From positions 15,555,001 to 15,619,000 of the forward strand of contig NC_083389.1 in assembly GCF_031755915.1 (NCBI RefSeq): 64,000 nucleotides of DNA, read 5' to 3'. The DNA is from Ziziphus jujuba (Eukaryota; Streptophyta; Magnoliopsida; Rosales; Rhamnaceae). The notes under the pieces were generated by a model that searched no databases, had not been told where the DNA came from, and saw nothing but the letters and a program-made list of their open reading frames with translations. Both the position numbers and the translations under genes were made by a program. This document shows, piece after piece, positions 47,651 through 60,700 of the stretch. The stretch's first letter is position 1. Every line of letters begins with the position of its first letter.

Positions 47651-50600
47651 CTAGGCTTTCAATATCCTCAGATAGTCATCTATTATAGACATTGCAGACG
47701 AACGATAACCAGAACCGAAGAGATTGTAATGATTCAAGTAATGATATAACATATAAAGATCTATCCTCTTATCAAATCCTGGTTGTTTTGGCATCACCTG
47801 TTGACAAACGATACAAAATTATGATTGAAAAGATATGAATGATCAACGCAGCAAGTGACAGACAAACGAAAGGATTAACCGTAATGATAAGGACAAACTT
47901 TCTTCCTAAAAAAAAAATCTTATTTGATAATAGTAAGTTACTTAAAGAGTTGTTTTGGTTGGATTTCCACTAATTCTAGATTAGATGATGAGAGGTAGTG
48001 TACATGGAGACTTTACTGGTGTAATTGAAAGTTCAGTTTTAATGCATCAAGGGCATGTTTTTGGAAATTAAGCAAAACTATCTATTCCTTTGAAAAGTAA
48101 GCACTGCATTTATTCAATTTGGAGGAGACCCTAGAAAATGGTTAGGGGCAAGGGGAAGGGGGAACAGAACAGAAATTTAACTTATGACCGTACGGTAATT
48201 CATTTCTTTCAAATTATTTTTATTAGAAATGAAATCACAGTACCTCAAAATAGGAATTGTAGAAAGATCCTCCAAACCCAGCACACCATGACATTCCAAA
48301 TTCTGCCTCGTTATGTCCATCTATAGGCAAATACTTGTCAACATTAGCACACTTTGTGTGCTAAACAGTAGTTAAACATATTAACATACCATTCAAGAAA
48401 AACATCAATATCAGGACACACAAACACACACACACACACACACACACAACCAAACAAAATAATAATAATAATAAAAAAAAGAATTATCACTTTCATTAGG
48501 TATAACAAGTTCCAGAGATCAGAAGCATAATCTTGTATCGCTATATATGTTTATCACTAGCCAACCTGTATGGCTATACTCCAGAGTGTGATTTCAGAAA
48601 TTCATCCCGCTAGTCGTATTATCTCTCCCTTTAGTCTTTTTTTTACAATTCTGCTAGAGAGATTATATGATACCCTGTACCATTACAGTTTACATTTATT
48701 GTAAATGAATCCATGAATATTCTCTCTTTATCAATGCTTTCAAATCCAACCAAAACACAAAATCTTTATTCTGAAAATGGTTTAATGTCTGAGTCCCTCT
48801 TTCCTACTAAAGTTATTTTTCCTCTATAAGCCTACAGGTGTCCCCCAGATCTCAGAAGCGATCCAGAAAATTTCAGATTATAGTTGTTCATTGTTGTAGC
48901 TTCAATATAATGGACAGTATTTACTACTTATTAAATATATTCGCAACCTGTTTAATTAGAAGTTGACATTAACAAATTCAATCAATACAGAAAACTAACA
49001 TGACTTCCAAGGATTTGAGTTTCAAGCGGTTAATGTTCCATCAGAAAAAGCTAAATGAACTAACTTTCACTTACAATAACATGCAGGGTCAAGGATAACA
49101 GGCTCGCCATTTTTGTCGGAGCAGATATTTCCACTCCACAGGTCTCCATGTAACAAGCATGGCTCTATAACCGCACCATCAAAGAGGGGTCCCATACTTT
49201 TCACCAATCTTTGTCCTATTAAATATTGATAATCAAACATCCAAAAAAAAAAATGGTTTTTATTTTTTTTTCACTTTTACATATATCATTTTGACATATT
49301 GACAGATCTAAATGAATATGGTAACCATGCCATACAATAGCACATGATAAAAATATGGGCAAAATATAGGCATTTCAGGTTTCATAATATGTTTTACTAT
49401 TTATTTATTAATTTAGGGAAGTGAAGTTATTTGAATCAAGATTTATTTTATTTTCATTCTTCACTGAGTGAACCAAGTATTGATAGTTCAGAGACAATGC
49501 TACCTTTTTCATAAATGGAACGATCACCATACTGGTCCACTGCTAGCTGCAACTGGTAACCCAATCGATGCTCCCCGTAAAACTGAATCCAGTCCGATGT
49601 CCAAGTATTTATCTGAGGGGTGCTGCAGGGTGAAATATATCACTTACATGAACTCAATTAGTCAAGCAATTCTCCTTGAATTCCAACAAATTGTGAGTAT
49701 GTCTGTCTAAGCTAATGGTGTGGATGTGTATGTGTGCGTGTTTGTGCGAGATAGATAGACTGGATGATAATAGTAGTTGTGTTGCTAATCTAATAAGAGT
49801 ACCTGCCAATAGTGTTATCAACATCAAAACCAAAGCCTTTCTCAGATTTTCCAGCTTTATGCATAGCAGCAAGCTTCTTTCCTAGAACAGACTAAAAACC
49901 AACATATTTAGTGAAATCCAAATGAGTGATGTAAGCAACTATAACAAATTCATAAAATATTTCCCAATCCTCACCTGATCACCTCTAGATGCACCAAATT
50001 CAATAAATTCCATGATGATGTAAGAACCACCTGTGGGTAGGGGCCCAATCTAAAATGCTTAAGAACAGGTCAGCTTCAGTTTTACATCAAAATGATAAAC
50101 ACTGTATTGACATCAAGTATGACTCGATAACTTGTCAACTGTTACCATAGCATTAGGTTCAAAACTTCCATACCTTGAATGGCCTAGGCACACGGATCGT
50201 TCTGGTTTCGTACATCGCACTTAAACCAAGAGCCTCAGCCTCAAACATTGATGGCCCAATACCCCTGATTTAGGGTTTCAAAAGCACACAAATTCTATCA
50301 TTTTGAGATCGAAATGCAAGGAATAAAAAAGCAGCTACAATAACTGATTCCAATCATTTGGATTGCAAATTCAAATAGAATATCCGAGAAAAAAAGGTTC
50401 ATAGCATCTACACCTGTTTGTTTTAACAAAGAAAGAACCAGCATCAGTGTTATATCGACTAGCACGATTGATACAACCACCACCTACAGGACTAATTCCT
50501 GTTATTTTTGTTGCCTTTCCTTCTGAGAGAATCCATTCGCGAATTGGATCATCACTCATTGCTGCAGCTGTCATGTAAAGTGAACCAATAAATTTTAATC

Positions 50601-51398
50601 AATACAACTCAACAGAGATTCTGCTATCAGAAATTAAGGCGGAAACCGGTTTCTTAAATTAAAATTGTTATTTTTGCACAGAAACAAAAATTAATGACCA
50701 ACAATCACTAAGTATACGCACAGAACCCCCCCCAAAAAAAAAAAAGGGAATGTATACAATACAAAAGCCTCTAAAACATTTCAGAAAGTGAAAATCCAAT
50801 TTTTTTTTGTTTTCTTTTATTTATCCCTTCCCTAGTTGCTTTTGAATCCGTTACATTTACACAGCAGTAACATCTGTTTAAGGTTTTCCCCTACATAGCT
50901 CATGAATTCTTCATTCCATCTAACATCAATCAGAGATAACCACCTTCAAAAAAGTAACTAAATAGCACAAATAATCCGGGGGGAAAATGTAGGGAATTGG
51001 CTTCGTTAAGCATTAATGGAAATAAAAAAAGCATTCTAAATAACGTTTTAATATCCACGTATTTGACCCATTAAGAAAATGGTAATTTGAATCGCATATA
51101 CTGAAATTTAAGAAGTTTAGAGAGAGAGATAAGAGTGAAATGCATAAAAAAGAAAGCAAAATGTGTATTTCATCAAACCGAAAACAGTAAAGCCATTAGT
51201 GCTGAAAACCCAATAGCACAAAGCTATAAGTAGTTGCAGATAAAATAAATAAGTGGGGGTAAAGTGAATTATTTCAGTTTTTAGTGAAAACTCACTGGTT
51301 AAAGCTCTGTGCTTGATGGTGGAGGACGAGGACAGCCGAGGAAGACGAGGCAGAGTAGGGAAGCTAGAAGAGTATATGGTTCCCATGTGTGCCGCCAT
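47651..51398 (-). CDS. Protein-ribulosamine/fructosamine 3-kinase, plastid-targeted (331 aa)
   Basis: Nine exons on the minus strand: 51398-51296, 50567-50414, 50264-50174, 50049-49975, 49891-49803, 49622-49504, 49215-49075, 48320-48244, 47797-47651; all introns GT..AG; 996 nt. Residues 1-36 are rich in Ser, Arg and Pro and fit a chloroplast transit peptide; MSDDPIREWI starts the mature domain. The protein-kinase-like fold shows a Gly-rich loop (VGGGCIN), a Lys in FFVKTN, IIMEFIEF in the hinge, the catalytic motif HGDLWSGN (D235) and the metal-binding ILDPACYYGH (D253). The C terminus is RSSAMSIIEDYLRILKA. Enzymes of this family phosphorylate ribulosamines or fructosamines on proteins, which then detach; this reverses glycation. 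Length and motifs match Arabidopsis At3g61080 (326 aa). No damage is visible. Confidence 0.92.
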
Positions 51399-51971
51399 TA
51401 TCACTCCCTTTATGCTTTTTTTTTTTTTTTTCCTCTCTTTTTACACGACAACCCACTGACTCACTGAGTCGGTTGCCTTACCCAGCTCCCCATTGGTGAT
51501 TGGTTTCTATTTTTCGGAGAGACAGAGAGAGAGAGAGAGAGACAGAGACAGAGAGGGAAAGACAACGACGCGGCTGAGGTCTGTTCTGTCACTAACGTTG
51601 TAACGGAATTCGGTGTAACTTTCTTGAATGCGTAACACGTGTATGGTATACTCTTGATAATTTTTTTTTTTTTTTTTCTTGAAGCCAAAAATAGATTTTT
51701 CTTTTTTTTTTTTTTTTTGGGTAACCAAAAAAAGACAAAGTTAGATCATCTCAATTTAAAATTTCTGCTATTATTCCTCCACCCAAGATTTTGAAAAAGT
51801 AATGTAAAAAAACTTGTTATTTTGTCAAAATTTTGACAATGACATAGATATATAATCATACTCTAAAATTTTTATGGAAAGAATGATTACTAAAACATAG
51901 CAATTTTCTAATGGGATTATCCAATGTAACATTGAAATATGATTTTATATATATATACAGTTTGTTTATGA

Positions 51972-52107
51972 TGTGGACGATTTTCATACGGATCACAATA
52001 TTGGTGATGGTTTTTTATAGTATTGATGACGATTTTCTAAGAAATCATCGTTAATACTATGAAAAACCGTCACTAATACTACGGTCTTCATACGGACAGT
52101 TCTCACC
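51972..52107. mobile_element. MITE-like hairpin (about 135 bp)
   Basis: The left arm ('gtgatggttttttatagtat' then 'tgatgacgattttct') and right arm ('agaaatcatcgttaatact', then 'atgaaaaaccgtcactaata') pair over most of 65 bases around a centre near 52039, with several mismatches. Words such as 'accgtcactaata' recur in plant CACTA/Mutator-derived miniature elements, so a small non-autonomous transposon is likely. A clear target duplication is not seen. Confidence 0.5.
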
Positions 52108-54524
52108 ATAGAATTTTCGTATATATATATATATATATATGTGTGTGAAATTGATGAAACTTTTTTATACAACATTATAATTGATTAACCATTATTTTCT
52201 AACATTGAGAAATGACATTTTTATTATTTTGTATTACAAATATTTGAGTAATGTCATAATAACATAGTAATATATTAATAGTTGAAAATTATTTTAAATT
52301 TAATATAAATAATTAACTTTTAAGTTAAATGGATAAATAAGATTCAACATAATCAACAAAATAATATAGTATGGGCTTGTATTTAAAAATTTGATAAATA
52401 AATTAAATAATATGATATCAATTGGTGTTAAAAAATTAATACAAAAAAATAATATGGTATCCTTAATATTATTACAAAATAATTGGAGTAGAAAATTGCA
52501 AAACTTCTGAAAAAGTATGCATTTTTGTTATATTTTGCTTTATAATTGGATTTTTTTTTTTTTTTGGGTTAAAATGCTTTATAAGGATTATTTGTATATA
52601 GAAAGCTCAATCATCATCGATGTCTTTTTTCTATTTTTTTTATTTTTTGGTGATGTCAATCATCATCCATGTTGTTAAAACATGGTATATTTCCTCAATT
52701 CCTTTTAGAGTCCAAACACCATCATTTTTTATTTTATTTTATTTTTTTTGTATCAGCCAAAAAAAAAAAAAAAAAACACCATCATGTTTTTCTCATCGGT
52801 GTATTTCACCCTCACAACAATTCTAAAGTACAAATATGTAATAAAAGCATTTTATTATCTTTTTGCCACTCCGATGTATAAATATTCTACAATTTTTTGA
52901 CATTATTTTCTTGTCCTGCGAAATAGATAGATATTGAAACTTCAAATGTCGTTGCTAATATCTTTTTAATTACTGTTATATTAATTTTTTACACGTGTAA
53001 TTTATTTATTTTAAATGTTAATTAATGATAGTTATAATTTGTTAGACATTTTAATTAGTTAAAAACTTGAAAAAAAATACAATTTAAAATTTTGTATTTA
53101 TGTTATTCTTTTTTTTTCTTTCTTTCTTCCTTAATTTTATAGCTAATTTAGATTTCTAATAAACTTTAATTATTACTATATACATTTAACATAAACAAAT
53201 TACAAATAAAAAAGTAGAAAAATTAAAAATTAAAAATTAAAAACCAATCATATTGCCAAGCTGACATTTAAAGTAATCTCTCTCACTCTTCATCATCTTT
53301 ATTATTAATCATTGAATTATTTAAAAAATTAAAGAGTTAAAATGTATTAATAGACTTTATAAAATTCAAATACATATTCAAATCTCATTCTTTATTATTA
53401 TTATTATTATTATTTTAAATCAAAATCTAATAATGAAAGTTATAATAAACAACCATATAATGGTCCTAGATAAGAAATCCTTTATATATTGTAAATAATA
53501 GTGCCATCAATGTAAAACCATATGCAAATTTTGGATTGAATTCATTAATTTTGACGCAGTACATTACCATCAGTTTGGTAAGCATCATGCAAAAATAACT
53601 GACAAGATGTTGAGTCCATTATCAATATAAATTATATTAATATTCCATCAGTATCTAATTCTAGCACAATTTTAATAAACCCTTTTTTTCTTCTTTTTTA
53701 CGAAAAGCTGCATTTATGAACCATTCGCTGATATACAATAATATGGGGAAAAAACCATAGTGTGTATATATATATATGTATATATGTTAGAGTGCTAGAT
53801 TTAAATAATTAGGATAATTGCATAAATCAGAGGGATTGAAATTGCAAGAGAAACAAAAGAGAATGAAGTGAGAGAATTCACTTAATAGAAATTGCAGTCA
53901 ATTGTTTTTTTTTTTTTTTTTCCAGCTCATCCTTCCCTTTTATTATACTTTATAGATATACAAAACAATTAAAAAATGTGTCACAATATAAATGGAGGAA
54001 CAGACCACATCAGCATTACACGTGTCCGAGATATTTGTAGAGGGAAAATATAGCGATACCTAACGGTGAGACGCGTTTCAAGCACTCACTTCCTTCATTT
54101 TTAGAAAGACATAAATACCCTTACGTTTTGAGCAATCGTTCCTTCTCTTCACCCACATAGATAACAATGGGATGCGATTCCACAATTAACGGAAACCAAA
54201 GGCCAATTTCGTCTTCCCACAAAGTTTAAAATTAGAAAGTTGTACTTTGCATGTTGGATTTCCTAATTAAGCAAAAAAATTAATTAATTAATTAAATAAA
54301 AATCCGTAAAATTAATTATTAATTATTAATTTGAAAAAAAAGGGGGGTACTGCCTTGATGGTCTGTCTATTTCCTGATATTTCTCTTTCGGTTCCAAACA
54401 AATTCAAAGTCACAAAAAGTTAAAAATAAAATTTAAATTTAAAAAAAAAAAAAGTTGAAAAAAACCACGTTCTCTCTGTCGCTTTCATAGGTTTCTGTCT
54501 GTGTCTGTTAGAAACCCTAACAGG

Positions 54525-54583
54525 CCTGGTTGTTTTTATTTTTTTTTGGTTTTTCTTAAGAAAAACCAAAAAAAATAACCAGG
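54525..54583. repeat. Inverted repeat in the leader of the SYP132-like gene
   Basis: A perfect 20-bp palindrome, ggtttttcttaagaaaaacc (54548-54567), is extended outward by T-rich and A-rich arms and closed by 'cctggtt' and 'aaccagg'. In RNA this would form a stem of about 26 bp with one 7-nt bulge, about 140 nt upstream of the ATG. Confidence 0.8.
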
Positions 54584-54722
54584 TCCCATCGGAATCCAGC
54601 TTCCTGCGTTTTAATTCGTCTGTTTTTTTTTTTTTCTTTTTTTTATGATATAATATTTCGCAAATTTTGGATTTTTTTTTTTTAAATTTTTTTGGTGTCG
54701 GATTTCTCAGCTGCATTTCACA

Positions 54723-57700
54723 ATGAACGACCTACTAACGGTAAATTTTTATTTTATGTTTACGTTTTAGTTCAATGCCTTCATTTTTTTTTTTTTAATT
54801 ATTATTATTTTTTTTTGAATTTGATTACAATTGTTTTGGCGTGTTAGGTGGCTTTCTTTTTTGGGTTCTTTTGTCTTGATCTTGTACGATTGTGATAGTT
54901 GTTTAAATTCTATTGGGTCCCCATTAAAATGTTTAAGTTTGGATTGTAATGAATTTTTCGGTTTCAAAGTTTATCAATTTGTAATGCCAGTAGCTGGTTA
55001 AGTTCATTTCAAGCTGGAAATGTTTCAACTTTGTCGTTGTTGGTGTTGGTTGTTGGGTTTTTTTTTTTTTTTTTTTCCCTCAAATTCTTAGCAACCAAAG
55101 AGAATATTTCACTTTTGGTATATGAGATCATAAATGGGTTGGAAACTTTGTAAGCTGGATTTCATGTCCCATAAAGAAAAATTAACTCCCTCCTGAATCA
55201 TTGCATGGGTTGTGATGAATCGTTGCCTTTTTTGTTGGTTTTAAGATGACCCATGATTTTGTTGATGTGAGAGACTTTAGAATAATTTTAGTTATTGACT
55301 AATCTGAAATATGGAAATTAATAAAATACCTGCTTGTTTATGAATGCTTTTTTTCCCTTTTAGGTAAAAAAAATAAATGAGAGAAATACTTACCAAATTA
55401 AGCTGATAAAGTTGAAAGATTTATGGGAACTGACCATGTTAAATAATGAAGTTGGCAAGTAAAAAGTCTATGTTGTGTATTAGTGTTGGCTTAGAACAAC
55501 ATTGTGAGTTTACAACTTCTTGTTTTTTAAAAAATTGTGTTTGGAGCCAGTACCTATCATAAATGAAGAAGATAAGCAATCGAAAGCCCTTATGCATAAT
55601 ACCCAGGTGAGGTCCTTGGAAGTTTGAGCTGAGGAGGATGGGAAGGGATGGAACCTTTCTACAAGGAATTCGTTAGATTTTCAAATCGTTTTGCTTGGCC
55701 ATTATGGTCTCCTGTGGTGCAAACTTTCCTTAGAAATCGATTGGTTTTTAGATTATCCCAAAGTTAGCTTTGTTCTCATTGATCATTGCAAAACAAGATG
55801 CGGTAATTGTTAGAGTAGGAAAAGAAAGAAAAAAAGCATCAAGAACTCAATTAGGGACAATCAGTGTACTGCTCATTTATTTTGGGTAGGTTCCTCGTTG
55901 TTTTCTGCATACTTTATTTTAAATGTTTTGGGTTTTTCTTAGTTAGTTCTTTCTACACTCTCTAGTAGTTAGCATGCAAATGTGGTGCTAGTGGGTAATT
56001 GCTCGGCATGGAGCTTGACAGCTCTGCGATTGATATTTTGCTTGAGGAAGGGTTTTGAGATATCTGCCAAGATGTTAATGGTAAATGGATTGGAATTGGA
56101 CAACTGACTTTTGAAAAAGTTAAAGTGTATTCATGAATTTAAGGGTTTATTCATATGCACTTGTTCCAATAAGGAGGCTACATACTTTGTGGCATTAACA
56201 TGTTAACCTGCTTAAAATGAGTGTAAGGAGGATTAAGATGTCAAGATAGATCAGTGGGGATATGAAGAAAGACAATATGGGATTGAATATATTCATTTAA
56301 AGGAGGAATAATTGTAAAACAAGGGAGAGTTATCAAGATGATTTAGCTGCAGTCAGTTCATCATTAGAAAACAGTTTTTGTAGTTTTAATTGAATCCAAA
56401 AAATGATAAAATTACTCAATAAAATCTTACAAAATGCACCAGTTAGAAGGTATAAAAAGCATTGGTAGAATTTGAAAAGCAGTATATCTGGTATCTTGTG
56501 AGATTGAACAGTGAAAATATTGGGGACTGATAATCTTAGAATGAGTTAGACTTATATCCATGTAAATGATTGAAGACTAGTTGGGACTAATGCTTGGATG
56601 AGTGGCTTTGTTGTGAACTCTGGTATTTTGAATCATATTGAAATGTTTTATTTTCACTATTTGTTTTTATTTTTTTGGTGAAAATTTACGTTCCCTATTT
56701 GTGTGTGTGAATGAGTTAACTTATTTTTAGTTTCTACTAAATTATTCTTAAATAGTTAGCATAAAAATGAGTGGCAAAATAATTCATGTAATTTAAATCT
56801 GAAACTTATTATTTGCATTGACTTGATGACCTTTTGCAGGATTCTTTCGAGATCCCTCGGGGTCAAGCTTTTAGTGATATTGAACTAGGAGCGTATTCTA
56901 TGAATTCAGGAGAGATGCAGTTGGATAATTTCTTCAAAAAGGTAAAATAGCTGTCTTTTATTTTTCCTTCCTTTTCCTTATATGCCTGAAAAAACAACAA
57001 TTCTATCTCCTTTTGCTTTTTCTTTTCCCTCTATTTCACTTTTTTGTACAACTTAGTTTGTATATAAAACTTAATTTTTTGACAGGTTCAAGAGATCGAG
57101 AAACAATATGAGAAGTTAGATAAGCTGCTGAGAAAGCTCCAGGTTTGTGTGTGTGTGTGTGTGTTTTGCATTCTAAAGTGATGAAGTTTATTCTAAGATT
57201 ACAAGTCGGTAACCTCGTTTGGTAAACATATTATGAACGTGGCTACTAATAACTGCTATCCATAGTCAATTCCCTTATTCAAGCTTTAAAATTGACAGTC
57301 TGACAAGAAGTGCTCCATACTTTTTGTTGCATTAAATAATGCAGCAACTTAGACTATGATGATGTCATTTTTTGTTTTCCTAAGCATATCATGGCTTTAA
57401 AAGCTTTCATATTTGCTTAGCCACACTCTTTTTTGGGTATTGTTGTATCTATATAACATAAAATTAGATTACAGCTGGTCTGAGCAGTTTGTGCACCGTT
57501 ATGTGATTTTCATTTCTTGTTTCTTGGAAAATACTGAGTCAAGTTACCATTTTCTTCTAAAAATTTAAGCTATTGAGAACTGTGCCCAACTTTGTATAGT
57601 AGGCCAACACAAAATAGAACCTTGACAATTCCCCTCACTTCTAGATCTATCCAGTAACAGGATATAAATTGGGCCTTACACATGCAGTAATCCAGTAAGT

Positions 57701-60700
57701 ACACAACATACACTTCATACTCTCCCTTATCTATAGGCCTGTCCAGTAATGAGATAGAAAATGAGCCTTACACATGCAACATTCCAACAATGTATATCAA
57801 GCAACATGAAATAGACACTTAAACACTCTTTCACACTGGGTCTTGAATAAAGTAAAAGAAATAGGGGTTCGTTGGATTCAGAAACAAGACCATACGAATA
57901 TAATGGCTTTAATTCCTAGTTATCATCATTTCCAAAAGCTTTATATAATGGCTTTGATTCCTAGTTATCATCATTTCCAAAAGCTTTAGCTATTAAGTAA
58001 TGGATCCAGTTTTGTATATCAAAATATGCCATGATAAATTAACAGAATTTGTGGTGGGATTCAGAAACAAGACCATGTAGATGTTATGGCTTTAAAACCA
58101 CGTAAAGATGTTGTTTCCAAAAGCTTAAACCAGTAAGAAGTGGATCCAGTTATGCATATCAAGCCAATACGTATTAGACACTTAACAAGTTAGATTTTAT
58201 TTAGATCCAGAAAGCAGCATGGCGACCTAAACTACCATAGATGCAAATGCTACATTTTGGTTATATATCAATAATGCTTTAGTTACTTGAAATGTCATGA
58301 AAATCAGTTATAATGCAATTTCTCACAAATGCAGGATGCGCATGAGGAATCCAAGGCTGTAACTAAGGCTCCTGCAATGAAAGGTTATCTCTAACTCATT
58401 GCAATTGTAATGGTATTCGTGTATTTATATTCATGCTTATTAAATGCTCTGTTATCGAGGAAAAAAAGAAGCTATTTTGTTTTGACTTGTGATTCATTTT
58501 TGTTTTAAATCTTGAAATGACAAAGGCTAAATAACCTTATCTGAGTTTGTATGGGCCTGTAAGCTGTAAGCTTGACATTCAGATGAATACTTGGATGAAT
58601 ACAAATGTGTACCTGCAATATTCATACACATGTGCGTGTTCTGTCAGCTTCCTTTTTTTTTTCCCCCCCAATCTTTAGTATGTGGAGAAAAAGGGGGTGT
58701 GAAGGATCAGAATCAGGAAAGGAATCATGGTCATGATTGCTGTAAATATGCTAGGAAATAACACCTTTTAACTGTTCATCCATTTGATTAAACACCTTTT
58801 CACCCCTGCCCTCTCTCTTTTTCAATTCCCCAGTTTGGTGATAGTGCAATTTCTTAATTTTCCACCTGTCTCAACTTGCTTTTTAGTATCTGCTTTTCCG
58901 TCAAATTATTTTTAATTTCTTGTCATTGACTTCTAAATAACAATGGATCTTGTCACCATATAAAGCAATAAAGAATCGAATGGAACGCGATGCCGATGAA
59001 GTTAAAAAAGTTTCTCTATTTGTGAAGTCAAAAATTGAAGAGCTTGACAGAGAGGTAAAACCTGCCACTTTATTTCAGTGATGATCATTATTTAGTTGAT
59101 AATTTGATTCTGTTTCAGTGATAGTCATTATTTAAGTTGCTCATTTGACTCCCCTTTTTTGTTGGTTCCAGAATTTAGCAAATAGGCAGAAGCCTGGGTG
59201 TGGAAAAGGTACAGGTGTGGATCGATCCAGAACATCGACGACTCTGTAAGTTATGCTCTGGCTTTGTCTTCCATGTTTCTTTTTTCTTTACGAGAGAGGA
59301 GAAAAGGAAAAGGCATCTAAGAATTAAGAGATCAGCTGCATCATGCAACCTAAACTGCTGCATAGAAAACATTGTTTCAATAAATAATCTGTGTTTTGTG
59401 TATGATGAAATAACAGAGCATATGATGGAGTTCTTTTCTATGAATCCTTTATTGTGTTCTAATTAATTTGAGTGCTCCATGCATATTTTGCAATGTTAAA
59501 TGTGTCTTCACTTTATATTACTTCCTATAGAGGGATGCATGTCTTTATTGTCAAAACTGACATTTTCTTGTTAACTGTTGAACTTGTAAATGATGGAACA
59601 TAACTATAGTTGCATCAAAAGTACGCTGAAGGGATTCCATTGTTCTTTTCCTCATTTTTTAAAGATATTGTTGTTCAGTTCTTGTGTAGTGGGATCTTTC
59701 AGATCAAGCCAACCAAATATGATTTTGTTAAGCATTTTTCTTGCAGTGCCTTGAAAAAGAAATTGAAGGACAAGATGGCTGATTTTCAGGTAGAATACAT
59801 CCATATATATTTTTTTATATATATTCTTCTTTCAACATCACCATTTTAAAATTTTAATTATGTCTGCAGACCCTGAGGCAAAACATCCAACAAGAGTATC
59901 GGGAAGTTGTTGAGAGGCGTGTTTTTACAGGTTTAAACTCCTAACCTGTAGTAACATCAATGATTATCTGTAACTAGTTTTCTTGGATTTTCCATGATAT
60001 ATAATTTTCATTTTTTTTTTGTTTTTTTGTTTTTTCTGTCTTTCCTGGTCTTTGTGATTTTCAGTAACTGGCAACAGAGCTGATGAAAAGGTGAAACATT
60101 TTGGCACTGTTGAAATTCCTATTTGATGTTAATTATTGTCCGCTCATCTTCTAATTGCTTAACAATGTACAGACGATTGACAGATTAATTGAGACTGGGG
60201 ATAGCGAACAAATATTCCAGAAGGCAATTCAGGAACAAGGGCGAGGCCAGGTGTGTCACTCTTCTCTGTCTCTGCCCCCCCACCCCCCCGGGCTGGGTTC
60301 CCCTTTCCAAATGAATTGAACAAGTTAAGGAATAAAAGAATAATGTATACAAACAATTTCTGCTTGGTTTCCACTCTACCCTTGAACTTGCTAGCTGGAT
60401 TTGAAGTGCAGTTTACTTTTGTGTATGTGGTCTTGGGGCTGTTAAAGTGGATTTTTGACTCATTTCTCAATGGAAAACGCGGGAGAAATTTGGGTTATCT
60501 CAAGGTTTAGGACAAGATGATTTGGTTGTAAAACATATATTTCTGGAGGCTTGTAGTTTATGGGAGGTTCTTCGTTATTGTGTTCCTATATTGGTTTTGA
60601 ATACATTTTGGGGGTTTGCATGTTGCACCGAAGGTAAGTTTGTGATTCTTTGGTGCTATTCAGTTTTTACAATTTTTATGGGTTGTATATTTGGAGAGAA

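Larger units (their letters stand above)
51399..54722. other. Divergent intergenic region between the kinase and syntaxin genes
   Basis: The first 300 bases hold the kinase promoter and a GA-rich leader (51518-51560). A 135-bp inverted repeat lies at 51972-52107 (listed). The middle is AT-rich and featureless. From about 53990 the sequence is less AT-rich, and 54370-54722 is probably the leader of the syntaxin gene, with T-runs and a hairpin (listed). No further gene. Confidence 0.45.
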
